Positions 1 through 12,335 of a stretch of 64,000 bases of DNA are shown here, one piece after another (the first letter of the stretch is position 1; every line of letters starts with the position of its first letter). The notes under the pieces were generated by a model. That model was not told the origin of the DNA. It did not search any database and was given only the letters and a program-made list of their open reading frames with translations. The translations under genes were made by a program, and so were the position numbers. The DNA is from Rhizophagus clarus (lineage: Eukaryota; Glomeromycota; Glomeromycetes; Glomerales; Glomeraceae), in NCBI GenBank assembly GCA_015698045.1, contig BLAL01000295.1, forward strand, positions 310,001 through 374,000, in the 5' to 3' direction.

Positions 1-930
1 TAATAAACGCCTAAAAAAAGGCTTCTTTTTTTTAATAAACACCTAAAAAAAGCTAATTAGACTCTTAAGAAAAAAGTTTTTTTAATTAAGCGCTTAGAAA
101 AAGCACTTTTTCCAATTAAATGCTTAAAAAATGCGTTTCTATAATTAAATGCCTAAAAAATGCATTTTTTTTTAATTACAAACGCCTAAAAAAGACGTTT
201 TTCAATTAAATGCTTAAGAAAATAGCGTATATTTTTAATTAAACGTTAATTAAACGCTTAAAAAAAGCATCTTTTTCAATTAAGCGCTTAAAAAAGGCAC
301 TTTTTCTGATCAAACCGCTTAAAAAAAGCGTTTTTTAATTAAACGCCTAAAGAAAAGGCATTTTTTTTAATCAAACGCTTAAAAAAAAGCGGTTTTCTTT
401 TTTAATCAAGCGCTTAAAAAAGGCCCTTTTTCTGATTAAGCCGCCTAAAAAAACGTTTTTTTTTTTAATTAAACGCCTAAAGAAAAGGCATTTTTTTAAA
501 TTAAACGCTTAAAAAAGCGTTTTCTTTTTTAATCAAACGCTTAAAAAAAAGCGTTTTTTTTCAATTAAGCGCTTAAAAAAGGCCCTTTTTCTGATTAAGC
601 CGCCTAAAAAAACGTTTTTTTTTTAATTAAACGCCTAAAGAAAAGGCATTTTTTTAAATTAAACGCTTAAAAAAGCGTTTTCTTTTTAATCAAACGCTTA
701 AAAAAAAGCGTTTTTTTTCAATCAAGCGCTTAAAAAAGGCCCTTTTTCTGATTAAGCCGCCTAAAAAAACGTTTTTTTTTTAATTAAACGCCTAAAGAAA
801 AGGCATTTTTTTAAATTAAACGCTTAAAAAAGCGTTTTCTTTTTTAATCAAACGCTTAAAAAAAAGCGTTTTCTTTCAATTAAGCGCTTAAAAAAGGCAC
901 TTTTCTGATTAAACCGCCTAAATATTTAAA
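1..930. repeat. Hairpin satellite with ~158-bp higher-order repeat
   Basis: About 28 tandem units of roughly 32 bp, each a small imperfect hairpin of the form CGCTTAAAAAAGCG or CGCCTAAAAAGGC separated by T-runs and AATTAAA or AATCAAA. Units are organised in a higher order: the marker TCTGATTAAGCCGCC starts at 431, 590 and 747, and a variant (TCTGATTAAACCGCC) starts at 904, so blocks of five units recur every 157-159 bp. The array continues off the left edge. No coding potential was seen. It is probably part of the element ending at 981. Confidence 0.85.
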
Positions 931-981
931 ATTATTTGTGCTTGGGGGGGACGAAGTCCCCCCGCAAACTGCATATTCTAG
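1..981 (+). mobile_element. Candidate Helitron 3' end carrying the satellite
   Basis: After the satellite comes a GC hairpin, GGGGGGAC-gaa-GTCCCCCC (945-963), then 14 bases, then CTAG at 978-981 followed by T. A short GC hairpin just upstream of a terminal CTRR that abuts a T is the known architecture of Helitron 3' ends, and Helitrons often carry tandem repeats near that end. The 5' end and any Rep/helicase gene would lie outside the window, so the assignment is an inference from termini only. Confidence 0.4.
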
Positions 982-1114
982 TTACATTAAAAAATTAGAA
1001 TGAATAATCAGAATAGAGCAATTATCAGAATTAAATGATTCCCAAATCTGCTTTAACATTGATGTGGTATCCAATTTATCATGATCATTAAGGCTACCAG
1101 GGATATAACCATTA

Positions 1115-1214
1115 TTAGGCACGTAATATTCAATATTTCATGATTGTTGTCATGTGCCATTGCGTGGCACAATGACAGCAAACCATCCTCCATATTGAAT
1201 TACTACGTGCCTAA
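1115..1214. mobile_element. 100-bp MITE-like inverted repeat
   Basis: The ends TTAGGCACGTA...TTCAATAT and ATATTGAATTACTACGTGCCTAA are inverted repeats of about 22 bp with two or three differences, and the middle contains a second hairpin (TGTCATGTGCCA / TGGCACAATGACA). The fold-back shape and size fit a small non-autonomous DNA element. No clear target duplication was identified. Confidence 0.5.
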
Positions 1215-3315
1215 AAATTCTATAATAAAGTGATTAAAATTTGTGTATAAAGTGATCATATGTACAATAATATAAATTATTATAACGAAGTCCGATGCTT
1301 ATTAATTAAATATTTGACATAACTTTCATATGATGCAATTCGCGTTGTATATAAGATTGAATCTTTTGTTTCTTTATCATTTTGACTGGTTTCTTCAGTT
1401 AAGAGATTGTTGTTTTAATTTGACACAAAAATTTTTCCCGTCGTACGTTTAAAAAAGTTGTTTTTAACTTTTCAATACATATAATTATATCATAATTTGT
1501 ATTTTTTTTTTATTAATTCAGTCCAGCAGAACTCTATTGTTGTCGTTCCAAGATGATGAAATGGTTGAAATTTGTGAACACTCCGAAAAATGTACCAATT
1601 AGCAGGTAAGTCACTAAGCTAATGATCGTCTATAATGACAAAGTTTTAAAAATTTATTTTCGTAATTATGTTGTAGTAATTAACATCCGATGGATATCAA
1701 ATGTACCGATAAAGAACAAAACGATCTTTCATAAGAATGGTAGAATGGTAAGAATTATTATTATGCATATTAATGACCATGTTAAATTGCTAAACTGTAA
1801 GCAGAATTGCGACCATTTCAAATTAAAGCTTCCAATTATGATGAAAAAAAAATTCTAAAAATAGACTTATTATAAATTTGTTTACATGGAGATCAATCAC
1901 TCTTCCGAACCGAGCAACTTTACGACCAAGGAACTTAACAATGCATTCATTTCAGCTATTTCATCAGGTTGTTGACTTTTCAAGAGTTTTCGGGTTGTCG
2001 ACTCAACATTACCACAACCACTTGTTAATACAGTAAATATATCGATTAATATGATATATTTACAGTATTAAATCCTTAACGCGCTCCGTAGCTTGATCTT
2101 CGTATTCAACTATTCATAAATCAACCATGAATGGTTGGTTAATCATAAAAAAAGTTTTTTAAAAATTTGACAATTAAACCATTTCAAAAAAAAGTCAATT
2201 TTTTTGTAGCACGCCCGAAATTAGTTACAATTAAATATTTATAAATGGCGCAGCCATTATCTAGACGGCTGTGTGGACAACGAATGTTTATGTCCAATGT
2301 TTACTCAAAATTTTCTACACATTGCGTATAGCAGATTTTGTTTACCTTATTTCGTAATGGTCTCTGAGATAATGCGGAATGTCCCCGACTTATTAACTTG
2401 AATGATTCATCATATTTTAGAGTTAAGTCTTGCATTGCTGACCAATGATTATGCACGTACCAATTATATTATCTGGAGACATGGTTTGCAAGCGAAAGTC
2501 TGTTTGTTAATAGATGATTTTAAGAATTAATTAGAAATGGCAATACACTGAATATTTTTTTTTTAACGCTAATAATTGTTACAGGTTCATTTGATTTGTT
2601 TACACGATATATATGTTTATTTAATAAATTTTTAAATGGAATAGATAAAAAACTAAATATTGTTTTATGAGAATTTTACAAAGTGCGCACTTCGTAATGA
2701 TATAGCAATAACCGATCTATTACCATATCAGATATACAGTTATTAAACTATGTACAAGAGTATACCACCACGTTATCCACGTATGATTAGAATTGTATAC
2801 TATATAAACGAAGCCCCTCTAATTCATGGAAGACGTGACCTGCTTTTCTATATTAAAAAAAATTATTATTAGATCTAAAGGTGTTCCAGGATTCTTTTTT
2901 TTTTTAGTAACACCAAATTCATGTGAAAATGCGACTGTGATACAGACCAATAATAGCAATTTTACAAAAGGAAAGGTTTTGCCTTTTAAATAATGAACGC
3001 AAAAAAAATCTTTCTTACTCAATACATCAATGGCAGAATACTTGTACAAAGAATTATATTTAGTAATTAAATAAATTCATTAAATTAATCAAAAGATGAT
3101 TATCTATTAAATTGTGACGCAAAAAAATTTGCCAGGACCATATTTATCACTCGGCGCATACCATTAACTTACGACAAAAGAACTTTTCGTTTCTCAATTC
3201 AATTTCAAGGTACGTCGTACTTCTTTTATGATTGATAAACTTCGGTAAAATACGTTTAACGATACATAAATATCTTTCTTTTAAAGGGTTTTCGTGTGAA
3301 AAAAAAGGAGTAACG
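1215..3315. other. Intergenic, no supported gene
   Basis: AT-rich DNA. A short open stretch follows a polypyrimidine-AG at about 1502-1521 and ends at an AG|GTAAGT-like donor near 1605, which could be a stray exon, but it has no recognisable relatives. An open frame on the minus strand at 2819-3049 has a hydrophobic run (LLLLVCITVAFS) and is not convincing as a gene. Confidence 0.4.
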
Positions 3316-4821
3316 ATGTCTGAATTAATAAATGTATTATTAAAAGATATTTCTCGACTTTACGACAATTCGGATGATTATGATGTTAATATTACCGTGG
3401 GTGAAGGTGATAATGTGGAAACTTTTAAAGCTCATTCAGTTATTTTACGTGCAAGATCAAATTATTTTCGTGCAGCATTATTTAAAGATTGGATTAAGAG
3501 GAAAGACAATATTATTATATTTAATAAACCGAATATTAAACCAAAAGTTTTTAAAATTCTTTTAAAGTAAGTTATAATTTTATAGTACTAGTTTACATAT
3601 TATAGTATAATTTATTAGAAATTTTAATTTAAATAATGTTAGTTATATAATTTATTAAATATATATATATTTTTTTTTAATAGGTATTTTTATACTGGAA
3701 CATATTCAATTGAAGAAGAATATAATCAAGAATTAATTCTTGAACTACTTATCGCAGCTGATGAGTTAGCGCTCACGGATTTTGTTGAAAATGTTCAATC
3801 ATACGTTATTAATAATAAGTTTAATTGGGTTCATCAAAATCTTATACAAGTTTATAAAACTGCGACAACTTATGATGGGTTTAAAATTTTTAAAGATTAT
3901 TGTGAAGGTTTAATCTGTGAAAGACCGGAATTATTTTTTGAATCTCAAGATTTTGCTTCAATGGACAAATCTACATTGGTTTCAATTATTAAAAGAGATG
4001 AACTTGAATTAGAAGAAATTGAAATTTGGAACAATATAATTAAATGGGGTGTCATACAAGAACCTCAATTAAATTCCAATTTATTAGAATTAACTCGTGA
4101 AGAGTTAATTGAATTGAAAAATAGATTGGATGGAATATTACAACATATTCGAATTTTTCATATATCTGGGTATGATTTCTATGAAAGGGTTTGGCCTATC
4201 AAAAAAATTCTTTCAAAGGATCTTATTAATCAACTTGTTAAATTTCATATTGTAAAAGAAAGTAATTTACCAACAGATGCTTTATCAAAAAGAAGTCAAA
4301 AATTGGAAAATTCTATCATCATTAAATTTCAACAGGCAGATCTCTTAGCAAATTGGATAGATCGTAATGATGATTCAACTGAACGTAAATTAGGTGTTTC
4401 ATATGAATTCCAACTTTTACTTTGCGGTAGTCGTGATGGGATGGATTTGAAAACGTTTCGTAATTTATGTAGTAATAAAGGTCCAACTTTGACTATAATT
4501 AAATTAAGAGGATCAGATCAAATAATTGGAGGGTATAATCCAATATCATGGAAGTTGACAAATCAATGGCAATCTACTTGCGAATCTTTTATATTTTCTC
4601 TTGATGTAAAAAATAATTCTCAGGTATTGAGTCGAGTAACACAAGCATATGCAACATATGCGATTAAAGATTTAAACAACGATGGGATGAGTTTTGGTAA
4701 TGATGATTTAGCATTTTTTACTGGAACTTGTAGTAAATCTTATTACGAAAGAAATATTCTTGATACAAATTCTTTCAACATGGAGGATTATGAAGTATTT
4801 AGAGTAATTAAAAATAAATAA
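3316..4821 (+). CDS. BTB-BACK-TLDc protein, two exons
   Basis: Exons 3316-3566 and 3684-4821 join across a 117-bp GT-AG intron (GTAAGT...TTTTAATAG) to give 462 residues in one frame. An N-terminal BTB fold (about residues 20-120; DDYDV, FKAHSVILRARSNYFRAAL) is followed by a BACK-like helical region (125-225) and a TLDc domain (about 295-462; LLCGSRDG, KGPTLTIIKL, IIGGYNP, ending EDYEVFRVI). BTB-BACK proteins are typically Cullin-3 adaptors; TLDc domains occur in oxidation-resistance proteins and V-ATPase regulators. Its substrate cannot be read from sequence. The start is set at 3316, not at an upstream in-frame ATG at 3232, because the two paralogues begin at the matching point and share the intron position. 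It is the most divergent of the three copies. Confidence 0.93.
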
Positions 4822-5709
4822 TTTTTTTTTTCTTGTAAATATTTATTATCATTATTTTAAAAACAAAGTAAATAAAAACATATATATATCTTCAGTATTA
4901 GCTTGTTAACTTTTTTAATTTGTCTCTAATAAAGAGTGTGAATAAATTGATGTGATCAAAGAAATTATTATAAACGTCCCCCATTAAGTTGATATCTTAA
5001 ACATCTACTTCTTCTACCATTCTTACAAAAATAAAAATTTTGGCGTTATTGATATAAAAATGATTTAAAAGAAGAAGAATCATCAAATTCAAAATATAGT
5101 TGTTTAAATAAATGTTATAAAATTATTAAAAGTACAAATTAAATAAATAAAAAATGATCTATTGATTATAAAAAAAATTTAAGCAAAACTAAATAGCACA
5201 CAAAGCCTCCAAAATCATAAAATTACTACGTGAAAAAAAAAAATGAGAAACGAATTAATTAAGAAATAAATAAATTAAAAAGAACTTTATTTATTTATTT
5301 TCAAAAAAATATCAGAAGTATAAGAAGTAGTAGTCAACATGAATAATTTCTGATTGTTGAGCTTGAATAAAATTTTGTTCATCATCGAGAAGGAAAGATT
5401 ATTAACAAAAAAAAAAAAAAAAATAATTGTTCCTTACCAAATAAGAAATAACGGGTTAACTTCATAAAAAAAATCGGTTCTCGATAAATGCAAAATTGTT
5501 ATCACGTTATGCTCGTTAAAAAATCTAAATGTAATGCATAGGATGAATTAATTATTTGTTAAATTACTTTTTTTTTTTTATTCAAAAAATAAAATAAAAT
5601 TAAATAAATTACCGTGAAAGGTTTTAAAATATTAATATTTTTTTTTATTGTTGAAACGATTTTCTTTCACACATTTCGATTATTATTCATTATAATTAAA
5701 CAGTATCAG

Positions 5710-5818
5710 AGCATCAACTGCTTGAGCAAAAAGGCATTGTAAGCACCAACTGATCCAGTAAAGAGCACAAACTGCTTCGGTAAAAACGGCATCGTGAGCA
5801 CCAATTACCTCGGTAGAG
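5710..5818. repeat. Two-copy 54/55-bp tandem repeat
   Basis: Units 5710-5763 and 5764-5818 align over their whole length (AGCATCAACTGCTTGAGC versus AGCACAAACTGCTTCGGT, then GGCATTGTAAGCACCAA versus GGCATCGTGAGCACCAA). Each unit is itself two related halves. It is more GC-rich than its surroundings. Confidence 0.7.
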
Positions 5819-6339
5819 TTGCTGATTAATCACCACCAATTTAAAATAAAAAATTTAAAATAAAATGAAACAAGTATTTTAGTGATTTCTTTGATATAAA
5901 ATTATTGGAATAATTAAATAAAAGTTGAACATATCAGGAACAAAAATATATCTTCAATGATAAATTTTTCTCGGAGAGATTCCCATCTTTTGTTAATTAA
6001 CATCATATCGTTACATTTTATAAAATAATAAAATTCCAAGAATAATTTACCTATAAGTAGATTTGAATAATTAATTTTAATAATGAGAATAATAGAAAAG
6101 AAGCGAAAGAAGCGAAAAAAGAAATTTTTTGTAATAGACGAAAAAAAAAAGAATTGAATCAAACCTTTTGTACTATACATTATTTCAATATTCAAATAAA
6201 ATCATTCGACTTCTTTTGCATTACATATTTTTTAGTGTTCTAATAACTTTTTTTCCTTGAATTATCTATTAAAATCGAAGAGAAAAAAAAAAATTTTTTT
6301 TTTTTTTTGCATTTTTATCATATATATCAGATATGGAAA

Positions 6340-6760
6340 ATGATCGACCTTACAACTGATGCGTCATTCGTGCCGCAGCAAATTTCGGCACCCTTATAAC
6401 GAATTTTTTGTCCAGGATTTGTTATAAGAAAATTCGTTAACGTAATAAAGTAAGAAAAACTGAATATTTGGTATCAACTGAAAATTTTGGCTTATTGTAT
6501 TATACAAACTGATGCATCGCAAAATATCCGTTATGAATTCGTCATAAGAAAAAATTCGTTATAGCAGATATATAACACCTATTATATACTGTAGTTATTA
6601 AATGTTATATACTGCATAGCACAGTAAAATCTATTAGTCGGTACAACGAGAATTTTCTATATATTTAAAAATTGGTATCATACTAAAAATTCGTTTTTAC
6701 TGTAAAATTCGATATACAGTAACTCGAGTTCGTTATAAAGCGAGCAAATTGTAATTGCAT
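6340..6760. mobile_element. Degenerate pogo/Tigger-like terminal repeats
   Basis: Several copies, in both orientations, of sequence like TTATAACGAATTTT and ACAGTAACTCGAGTTCGTTATAAAG occur here. CAGTA...CGTTATAACGAA is typical of pogo/Tigger-type (Tc1/mariner superfamily) element ends. No transposase is visible; the segment is probably two or more decayed non-autonomous copies. Confidence 0.35.
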
Positions 6761-7055
6761 TTAAATTTAAGTAAAAGTATCGATTTTGATATATCAATAA
6801 TGAAATAAATACATGTCTATCAAGAAGCACGCCGCAACTCTATCGACCTATCAAGATCGAAATTTTTGCAATTTTTTAGTTACTGTATATTGGTCTCATA
6901 GGAAAAAAGTATACTATTAAGGAATTTGGATAATAAACCGAGTCAGAAAAATAACTGGCTTTAGATTATTTTATAATCGGACACAAAAATAATAAAAAAT
7001 TTCTGAAAATAGAAGGTTCAATGCTAATTGATTTAATATATATAAATATGCTAAT

Positions 7056-8369
7056 TTAATTGGTTAATGAAATTTTATTTAATTCAATATTGGCATGATC
7101 TATTCCATTATCCGAAGCTTTTTTATAATAAATAATCGCTTCTTTAATATTTATATTGGTTCCCATACCATAATGATAGCATTTGCCCACATTATAATAT
7201 CCTTTTGGATTTCCACTATTTGATGCTTTTAAATACCATTCAAATGCTTTACTATAATCTTTATCTACACCAAAACCTTTCTCATAACAAAAACCTAAAG
7301 CATGTTGACCCAAAGCACAACCATCATTGGCTGATTTGGAATACCATTTAAATGCTTTTTTATAACTTTGAACAACACCTTGACCAAAAAGGTAACAACA
7401 ACCTAAATTATTTTTCGCTATTGAATCACCTTTTTCAGCAGATATTAAATACCATTCAATTGCTTTTTTATAATCTTGATTTATTCCATTACCATAATAA
7501 TAACAACTTCCTAAACCACGTTGACCAATAGCACACCCATTTTCAGCTGATTTAGTATACCATTCAAATGCTTTATCATAATTTTTATCGGTCCCAAAAC
7601 CTTTCTCATAACAAAAACCTAAATTATTTTGACCTTCAGCACATCCATTATTGGCTGATTTGGTATACCATTCAAATGCTTTTTTATAATCTTTCTTCGT
7701 TCCAAGTCCATTTCTATAACAAAGACCTAAATTATTTTGTCCCAAAGCATAACCATTATTTGCTGATTTTGAATACCATTCAAATGCTTTATTATAATTT
7801 TTGATTACTCCTTTACCATGCTGATAACAATATCCTAAATTATATTGAGCCATCGAATCACCTTTTTTAGCAAATGTAAAATATTTGCCTAATTTTACTT
7901 TATATAAAATGATGTCCTTATAATAAAATAATGATAATAAATATTTTCCAATAATAGAATTAATATGTTTTAATAATTCGAATTCATTATCATTATTTAA
8001 ATGTAAATTTGTAAAATCATGATTTAAAGGTTCTCTGTTATTATTAATGGCCAATAAATATAATTCCAATGCCTTATCTTTATCAATAACACAACCTATA
8101 TTATATTGATAAAAAAATCCAATAATACTAGAAAACCAAGATTCATTTTCTTTATGATCTTGCATTAATTTCAAAATTTTTTCGTAATTATCAAAATTTT
8201 TTATCCATTCGATTAAAGTATTTTCAAATGTATTAAGATCATATGTTGCGTCAAGAATTTTTTGATAAAAATCTAGAGAGAATTTTTTTAAAATAATTTC
8301 TTCACTTTTATTATTATTATTCGTTTGAGTAATCTTTTCTTCTAAAAAATTTGAAAGGGAATTTGGCAT
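7056..8369 (-). CDS. Sel1-repeat protein, 7 repeats
   Basis: A 437-residue protein. The first ~190 residues form a conserved N-terminal module shared by all Sel1 genes in this window (FSLDFYQKI, ENTLIEWIKN, WFSSIIGFFYQYNIGC, KALELYLLAI, IGKYLLSLFYYKDIIL). Seven 36-residue Sel1 repeats follow (consensus GxAxGQNNLGxCYxxGxGxxxDYxKAFEWYxKSANN), the last a special capping repeat (CYHYGMGTNINIKEAIIYYKKA). Sel1 repeats form curved helical scaffolds for protein-protein contacts; no catalytic domain is present. I place the start at 8369 (MPNSLSN); the frame also opens upstream to 8417, but that stretch (MAWRGGRG) is unlike the paralogues. Unspliced. Confidence 0.9.
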   Translation of the reverse strand: MPNSLSNFLEEKITQTNNNNKSEEIILKKFSLDFYQKILDATYDLNTFENTLIEWIKNFDNYEKILKLMQDHKENESWFSSIIGFFYQYNIGCVIDKDKALELYLLAINNNREPLNHDFTNLHLNNDNEFELLKHINSIIGKYLLSLFYYKDIILYKVKLGKYFTFAKKGDSMAQYNLGYCYQHGKGVIKNYNKAFEWYSKSANNGYALGQNNLGLCYRNGLGTKKDYKKAFEWYTKSANNGCAEGQNNLGFCYEKGFGTDKNYDKAFEWYTKSAENGCAIGQRGLGSCYYYGNGINQDYKKAIEWYLISAEKGDSIAKNNLGCCYLFGQGVVQSYKKAFKWYSKSANDGCALGQHALGFCYEKGFGVDKDYSKAFEWYLKASNSGNPKGYYNVGKCYHYGMGTNINIKEAIIYYKKASDNGIDHANIELNKISLTN

Positions 8370-11300
8370 TTTTTTTTTACACAGTGTTTCAAAGCCCCTC
8401 CCTCCCCTCCAAGCCACTTAAGTACTTTTGGTTCAAAAAAGAATTGCGGATCTACACTTGTTGTATGATATGGCATTTCATATTATTAATATTGTTTCCT
8501 TAATTTGGTTAGTATGTTTTCTATAAATAAATTCCCCATATATACCAAAATTTTCACGATATTCGTATTTATATCGGGAATTTCAACAATTAAAAAATTC
8601 TTTGATCTTCTATATTATCTTAACCTCTCACTTTCTCCTTAAAAAGACATATATATAAATATATATTTGTAAGACAATAACCTTATAGGATTTGCTATTG
8701 AGTAAGGTTAAATGAGAAAACATTCATAGTTTTACTAAGAAATAAAAGATAAAAGATTATTTATTAACGTATCAAACATTAAATGCTTCATTATAATTTT
8801 TGCGTCCATAATAATAATCATCAGGAAGTTTCTTCCGCTTAAAATCTACATGGAAATCACATCATATCCGGTGGAAAATTGTGGAAGTCTAAATGATTCC
8901 AGTATTTTCCAAATACTATTTTCGGCGTAGATCGAAGGAATATATGTGGATCAGGGCCCCGATATACACATGTACATGTAGCGGTAGGATCAACAATTGC
9001 GTAGCATCATAGAAATATTTTTTGACAAGATTCTTATTTGCGTGTTTTTTTTAGCTATAGTCAGGATATTTGGTTGCGTATTTTTAACGTATTTTTTTTT
9101 AATGTAAGGGGGTTTTAAGTTGCTTATTTTTAGTACAATTTTGGCAGATCATATATAATATATTATTATTATGTGTTATAGTACGAGTTATTTGTCGTTT
9201 TTTTTTTTAATAAAATGCAGTCCGTGCTCTTCTTTTGGTTCGCATTTCTTCTCGTTAAAATTTATATATTAACGTAAAAATTGCCTGTGTGACACGCAAA
9301 CGTAATTACAAGAATTAAAACTGTTAGTAATGATATATATTGAATTCTTAATAAAAATTAAAAATTGCTAATTCAATCTCTAACTCATAACGTACAACAA
9401 AAAAAATGTCCATGAATTTTGTATAAAGAAATGAAACATCTTAAACTGAGAATCAAAGGTTCTATATCAAAAAAAAAAAAAAAAGATCAGACTGAATGCG
9501 AATGTGATGCTAGGTGACTTATTTTTTCTTGTTATGAATATTTATTTAAAAGTTGAATAAGAAATAGCTAGAATAGAGCGAAATAATAATAGGCGTTGAT
9601 TAGTTTCGTTACGATTTTGTGTTTCTTTTACGGTGTTGTGCTATATACAGTGAATTGACTTATAAAATATTAAAATATACAAGTTTTATATGTAAACAGC
9701 TCTGTAACTTTCTTAGTAAAATTTTGTGTTACAATGTACTAAATTCAATCAATCGAATTTTAACGTTTTTTTGTATATATATATATATATATATATATAT
9801 TTTCAAAATTTTAACTTATCATCAATGTACCGTAAAAACTTTATCAGATATACTTTGTGATCCAGCAAATGAAAAAAATTGGTTGGATATTTAGTAGGAA
9901 AATGCTTTTTGAAGTTGCTCAATTAGTCAATACTAGTTATTTTTTCTATTAAGTCTTTGGGTTACTTAAGTATTAATAGGTGAACAATGTGTTAGTATTT
10001 ATCACATCATAAAAGGTATATCTACAAATTTTCATATATATGCCACTGACGTTTATTCATTGCAAAATAAATGAAAATATTTATTATTTTGGAAACTTTT
10101 TCGCACACTATAACTTATACAGTAGATACGATTTTTTGTTTATCGCTCTTATATTTATATAACAAATTATTTGTAATATTTGCTATATAATTAATTAACC
10201 ACTTGACTCTGAAAAGATTATTCATTTAAAGTCTTTAATAAAAAATGTTAGGCAGTCAGCTATCACAGTCGCGTAAAGATTCATCCAGTTCATTCTACAA
10301 TCTCATCTATTTATTTATTTTCAGCGTAGTGAAATTTAATTTTTTTCATAAACAATTTGTATTACTGAATTGCATGTCACAGTTAATTTCGCTATAAATA
10401 TACGAACTTTGCTAATTAGAAATTTTTAACAAACATAATTTTGTACTTTGTAAAATACATTTATTCCTACTTTCTTCTCTTCGATTTCAAGTTTGAGAGT
10501 AATTACTGTATATCAACTTTAACACCCTCATCCGACAATAAAAGGGCTAGATTGAACAATTGAAAATTGGATTATAATTTATTAGCTTGACCGTATTAGA
10601 TACACTTTAATAAAATTTTTATATTAAAAGATAAATTGACTTGTATACGGTCGCATGCGGTTAGGCATTTCACAAGATAATGTGTTACAGAAAAAAATTA
10701 TTAACCTTAATATAATCAATTTGTATTTCCTATGGTCCATGCAAAAAATGCAGGATAACCCCGATAAGTTTGATATAACGTCGTATTGAAGTTCAGATTG
10801 TATTTCTACATTCCTTGTCTAACAACCAAAGTCGACCTTGAATAACTACCGCATGATTATTTGGTAATTTGCAACATTTCACCAACGTCTATTATAATCT
10901 GCCTACTATAGTAATTTTCTTTGTCGTCCATCTTATTACTCGTTGATCCGATTATGTATATCGCTTATTTTGTTATAATAAATGCAACTGCAGCACTACG
11001 CCCACATTTGTCAAATTAATAGCAAATCATGAATTACTTAAAGAACATTTTTTTATAAAGCGAACCCCTATAATTTTTTCCAAAAATACAGTAAGCACCT
11101 AAGAAAACATTCAGACATTTTCCATGTTTTTGAATGTCCTAATTTAATTAGAATAAAGGTTTTAAAAAAAAAAAAAGAAAAGTAAAAAAAAAAAAAATAT
11201 TAAAGAATAAATAATTAAATATATATATAGAAGATCTACAAATACATTTTTGAAAGACAAACTTTCGGGGAGTTGCGGATTCGGCTTTTAAAAGAAGACA

Positions 11301-12033
11301 TTATTCCTCACATGATATTTTGGCAAAAACTAAATTATTTATTCAAACTGGTTGATTTAGTCAGTGACTTACTTTTTTTATATTCATCTTGGTTGGATCA
11401 ACACCGACAAAACCAAGTTTGGAAATTTTGAATAACGCAACGATCATTTATAATTTTTTTATTTTTAGGTTTGACTATACCATTTTGGAATAGTCAAAAC
11501 AAAAAATAGGTAACTCTTATTAAACGCGTAAATAAATAATCGGTTATAAAATGAACAATGGACATGAAATATTGAAATACGTGAAATCTGCTTATTTAAA
11601 CTAGAATTATTTAATCATTTTTAATTGATATCGTTGGCGCTAATAACAATAAATTAATAATAAATTCTTTAACCGGATATACAGTACTTAAAAGTACGAC
11701 CTGATTTCGCATAAACCTTATTTTAAGAGAATACTCGTTCTTATTGAGATTCCCAGATCTTGAAATAAAATTTCTTTATTTTCATAAATAAAAATGTAGT
11801 GAACCTTTACCACATCATCTATTCTTAAACAAAGAATTTGTGTATTACAAAAAGATAAAAGATGCACATGGAATCATTCTTAGATCCTTATCATTAAATA
11901 TAAATATTTCTTCTGCTTTACAACTGATATAAATATTACTTCTATTTCTTTCACAATTCATAAAAAAATAATTATATTTTTTTTAAAAAAAAAAATAAAG
12001 AAATAATAAAATCCTCATAATAAATAATAAACA
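8370..12033. other. Intergenic with inverted copy of Sel1 upstream block
   Basis: About 3.6 kb with no supported gene. 8818-8990 is a diverged inverted copy of 13220-13400. There is an (AT)n run at 9775-9800 and poly-A tracts at 9470-9484 and 11165-11178. The open frame at 9619-9894 runs through the (AT)n microsatellite and is not credible. TATA-like sequence for the next gene lies at 11928-11934. Confidence 0.5.
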
Positions 12034-12335
12034 ATGAAATTATTTACTTTTACTTTAATCGCTTTATTTCTTACCTTATGTTTAATTTCCATGATAAATG
12101 GTTCACAAATTAACTCATTAAATTCAAATAATGGGATTATTAAACGAGATGATTCATCCACAAAGTAAATCACATTTTGAATTAATAATTTTCTTTTAAA
12201 TTTCAGTTTTTTCTTTTTCTAATCAATAATTTTTTAATAATTTATTTAAGGTTATTCAGATTAATCAAACGTTGTCGAGGTTGTGGAAGCGGTCGGTCTG
12301 CAAATCGTCCAAGCCCAGGACACAGTGGAGCTTGA
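12034..12335 (+). CDS. Secreted peptide precursor with CEP/CLE-like C-terminus
   Basis: Exon 12034-12164 and exon 12251-12335 join over an 86-bp intron (GTAAAT...CTAAT...TTATTTAAG) to encode 71 residues. Residues 1-23 are a signal peptide (MKLFTFTLIALFLTLCLISM). A short spacer carries KR at 37-38, and a second KR at 50-51 precedes the last 20 residues, which contain CRGC and end NRPSPGHSGA. Kex2-type cleavage would free that end. NRP-SPGHSG resembles the plant CEP hormone core (RPTxPGHSPGxGH) with a one-residue gap; R...PSPGH recalls CLE peptides less well. Unspliced, the frame ends at 12168 after 44 residues, so splicing decides whether the peptide is made. A TATA-like box lies about 100 bp upstream and AATAAA near 12504. 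Gene structure is inferred; the hormone likeness rests on a short motif. Confidence 0.6.

Larger units (their letters stand above)
4822..7055. other. Intergenic with short repeats
   Basis: AT-rich, no gene seen. It contains the 54-bp tandem repeat at 5710-5818 and degenerate transposon-end sequence at about 6340-6760. Poly-A and poly-T runs are frequent, e.g. at 5407-5422 and 6295-6309. Confidence 0.5.

Noticed and set aside
1-930. CRISPR-like array of hairpin repeats
   Set aside because: Units are ~32 bp without unique spacers, the genome is eukaryotic, and there are no cas genes; it is a satellite.
2819-3049. Minus-strand open frame with a hydrophobic segment
   Set aside because: No credible start context, partners or relatives; the hydrophobic run could be chance in AT-rich DNA. 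It may be a relic, but the family is not identifiable.
7056-8417. Longer start for the first Sel1 gene at 8417
   Set aside because: The extra MAWRGGRG part has no counterpart in the other genes, all of which begin near MxxTN/MPN before the conserved module.
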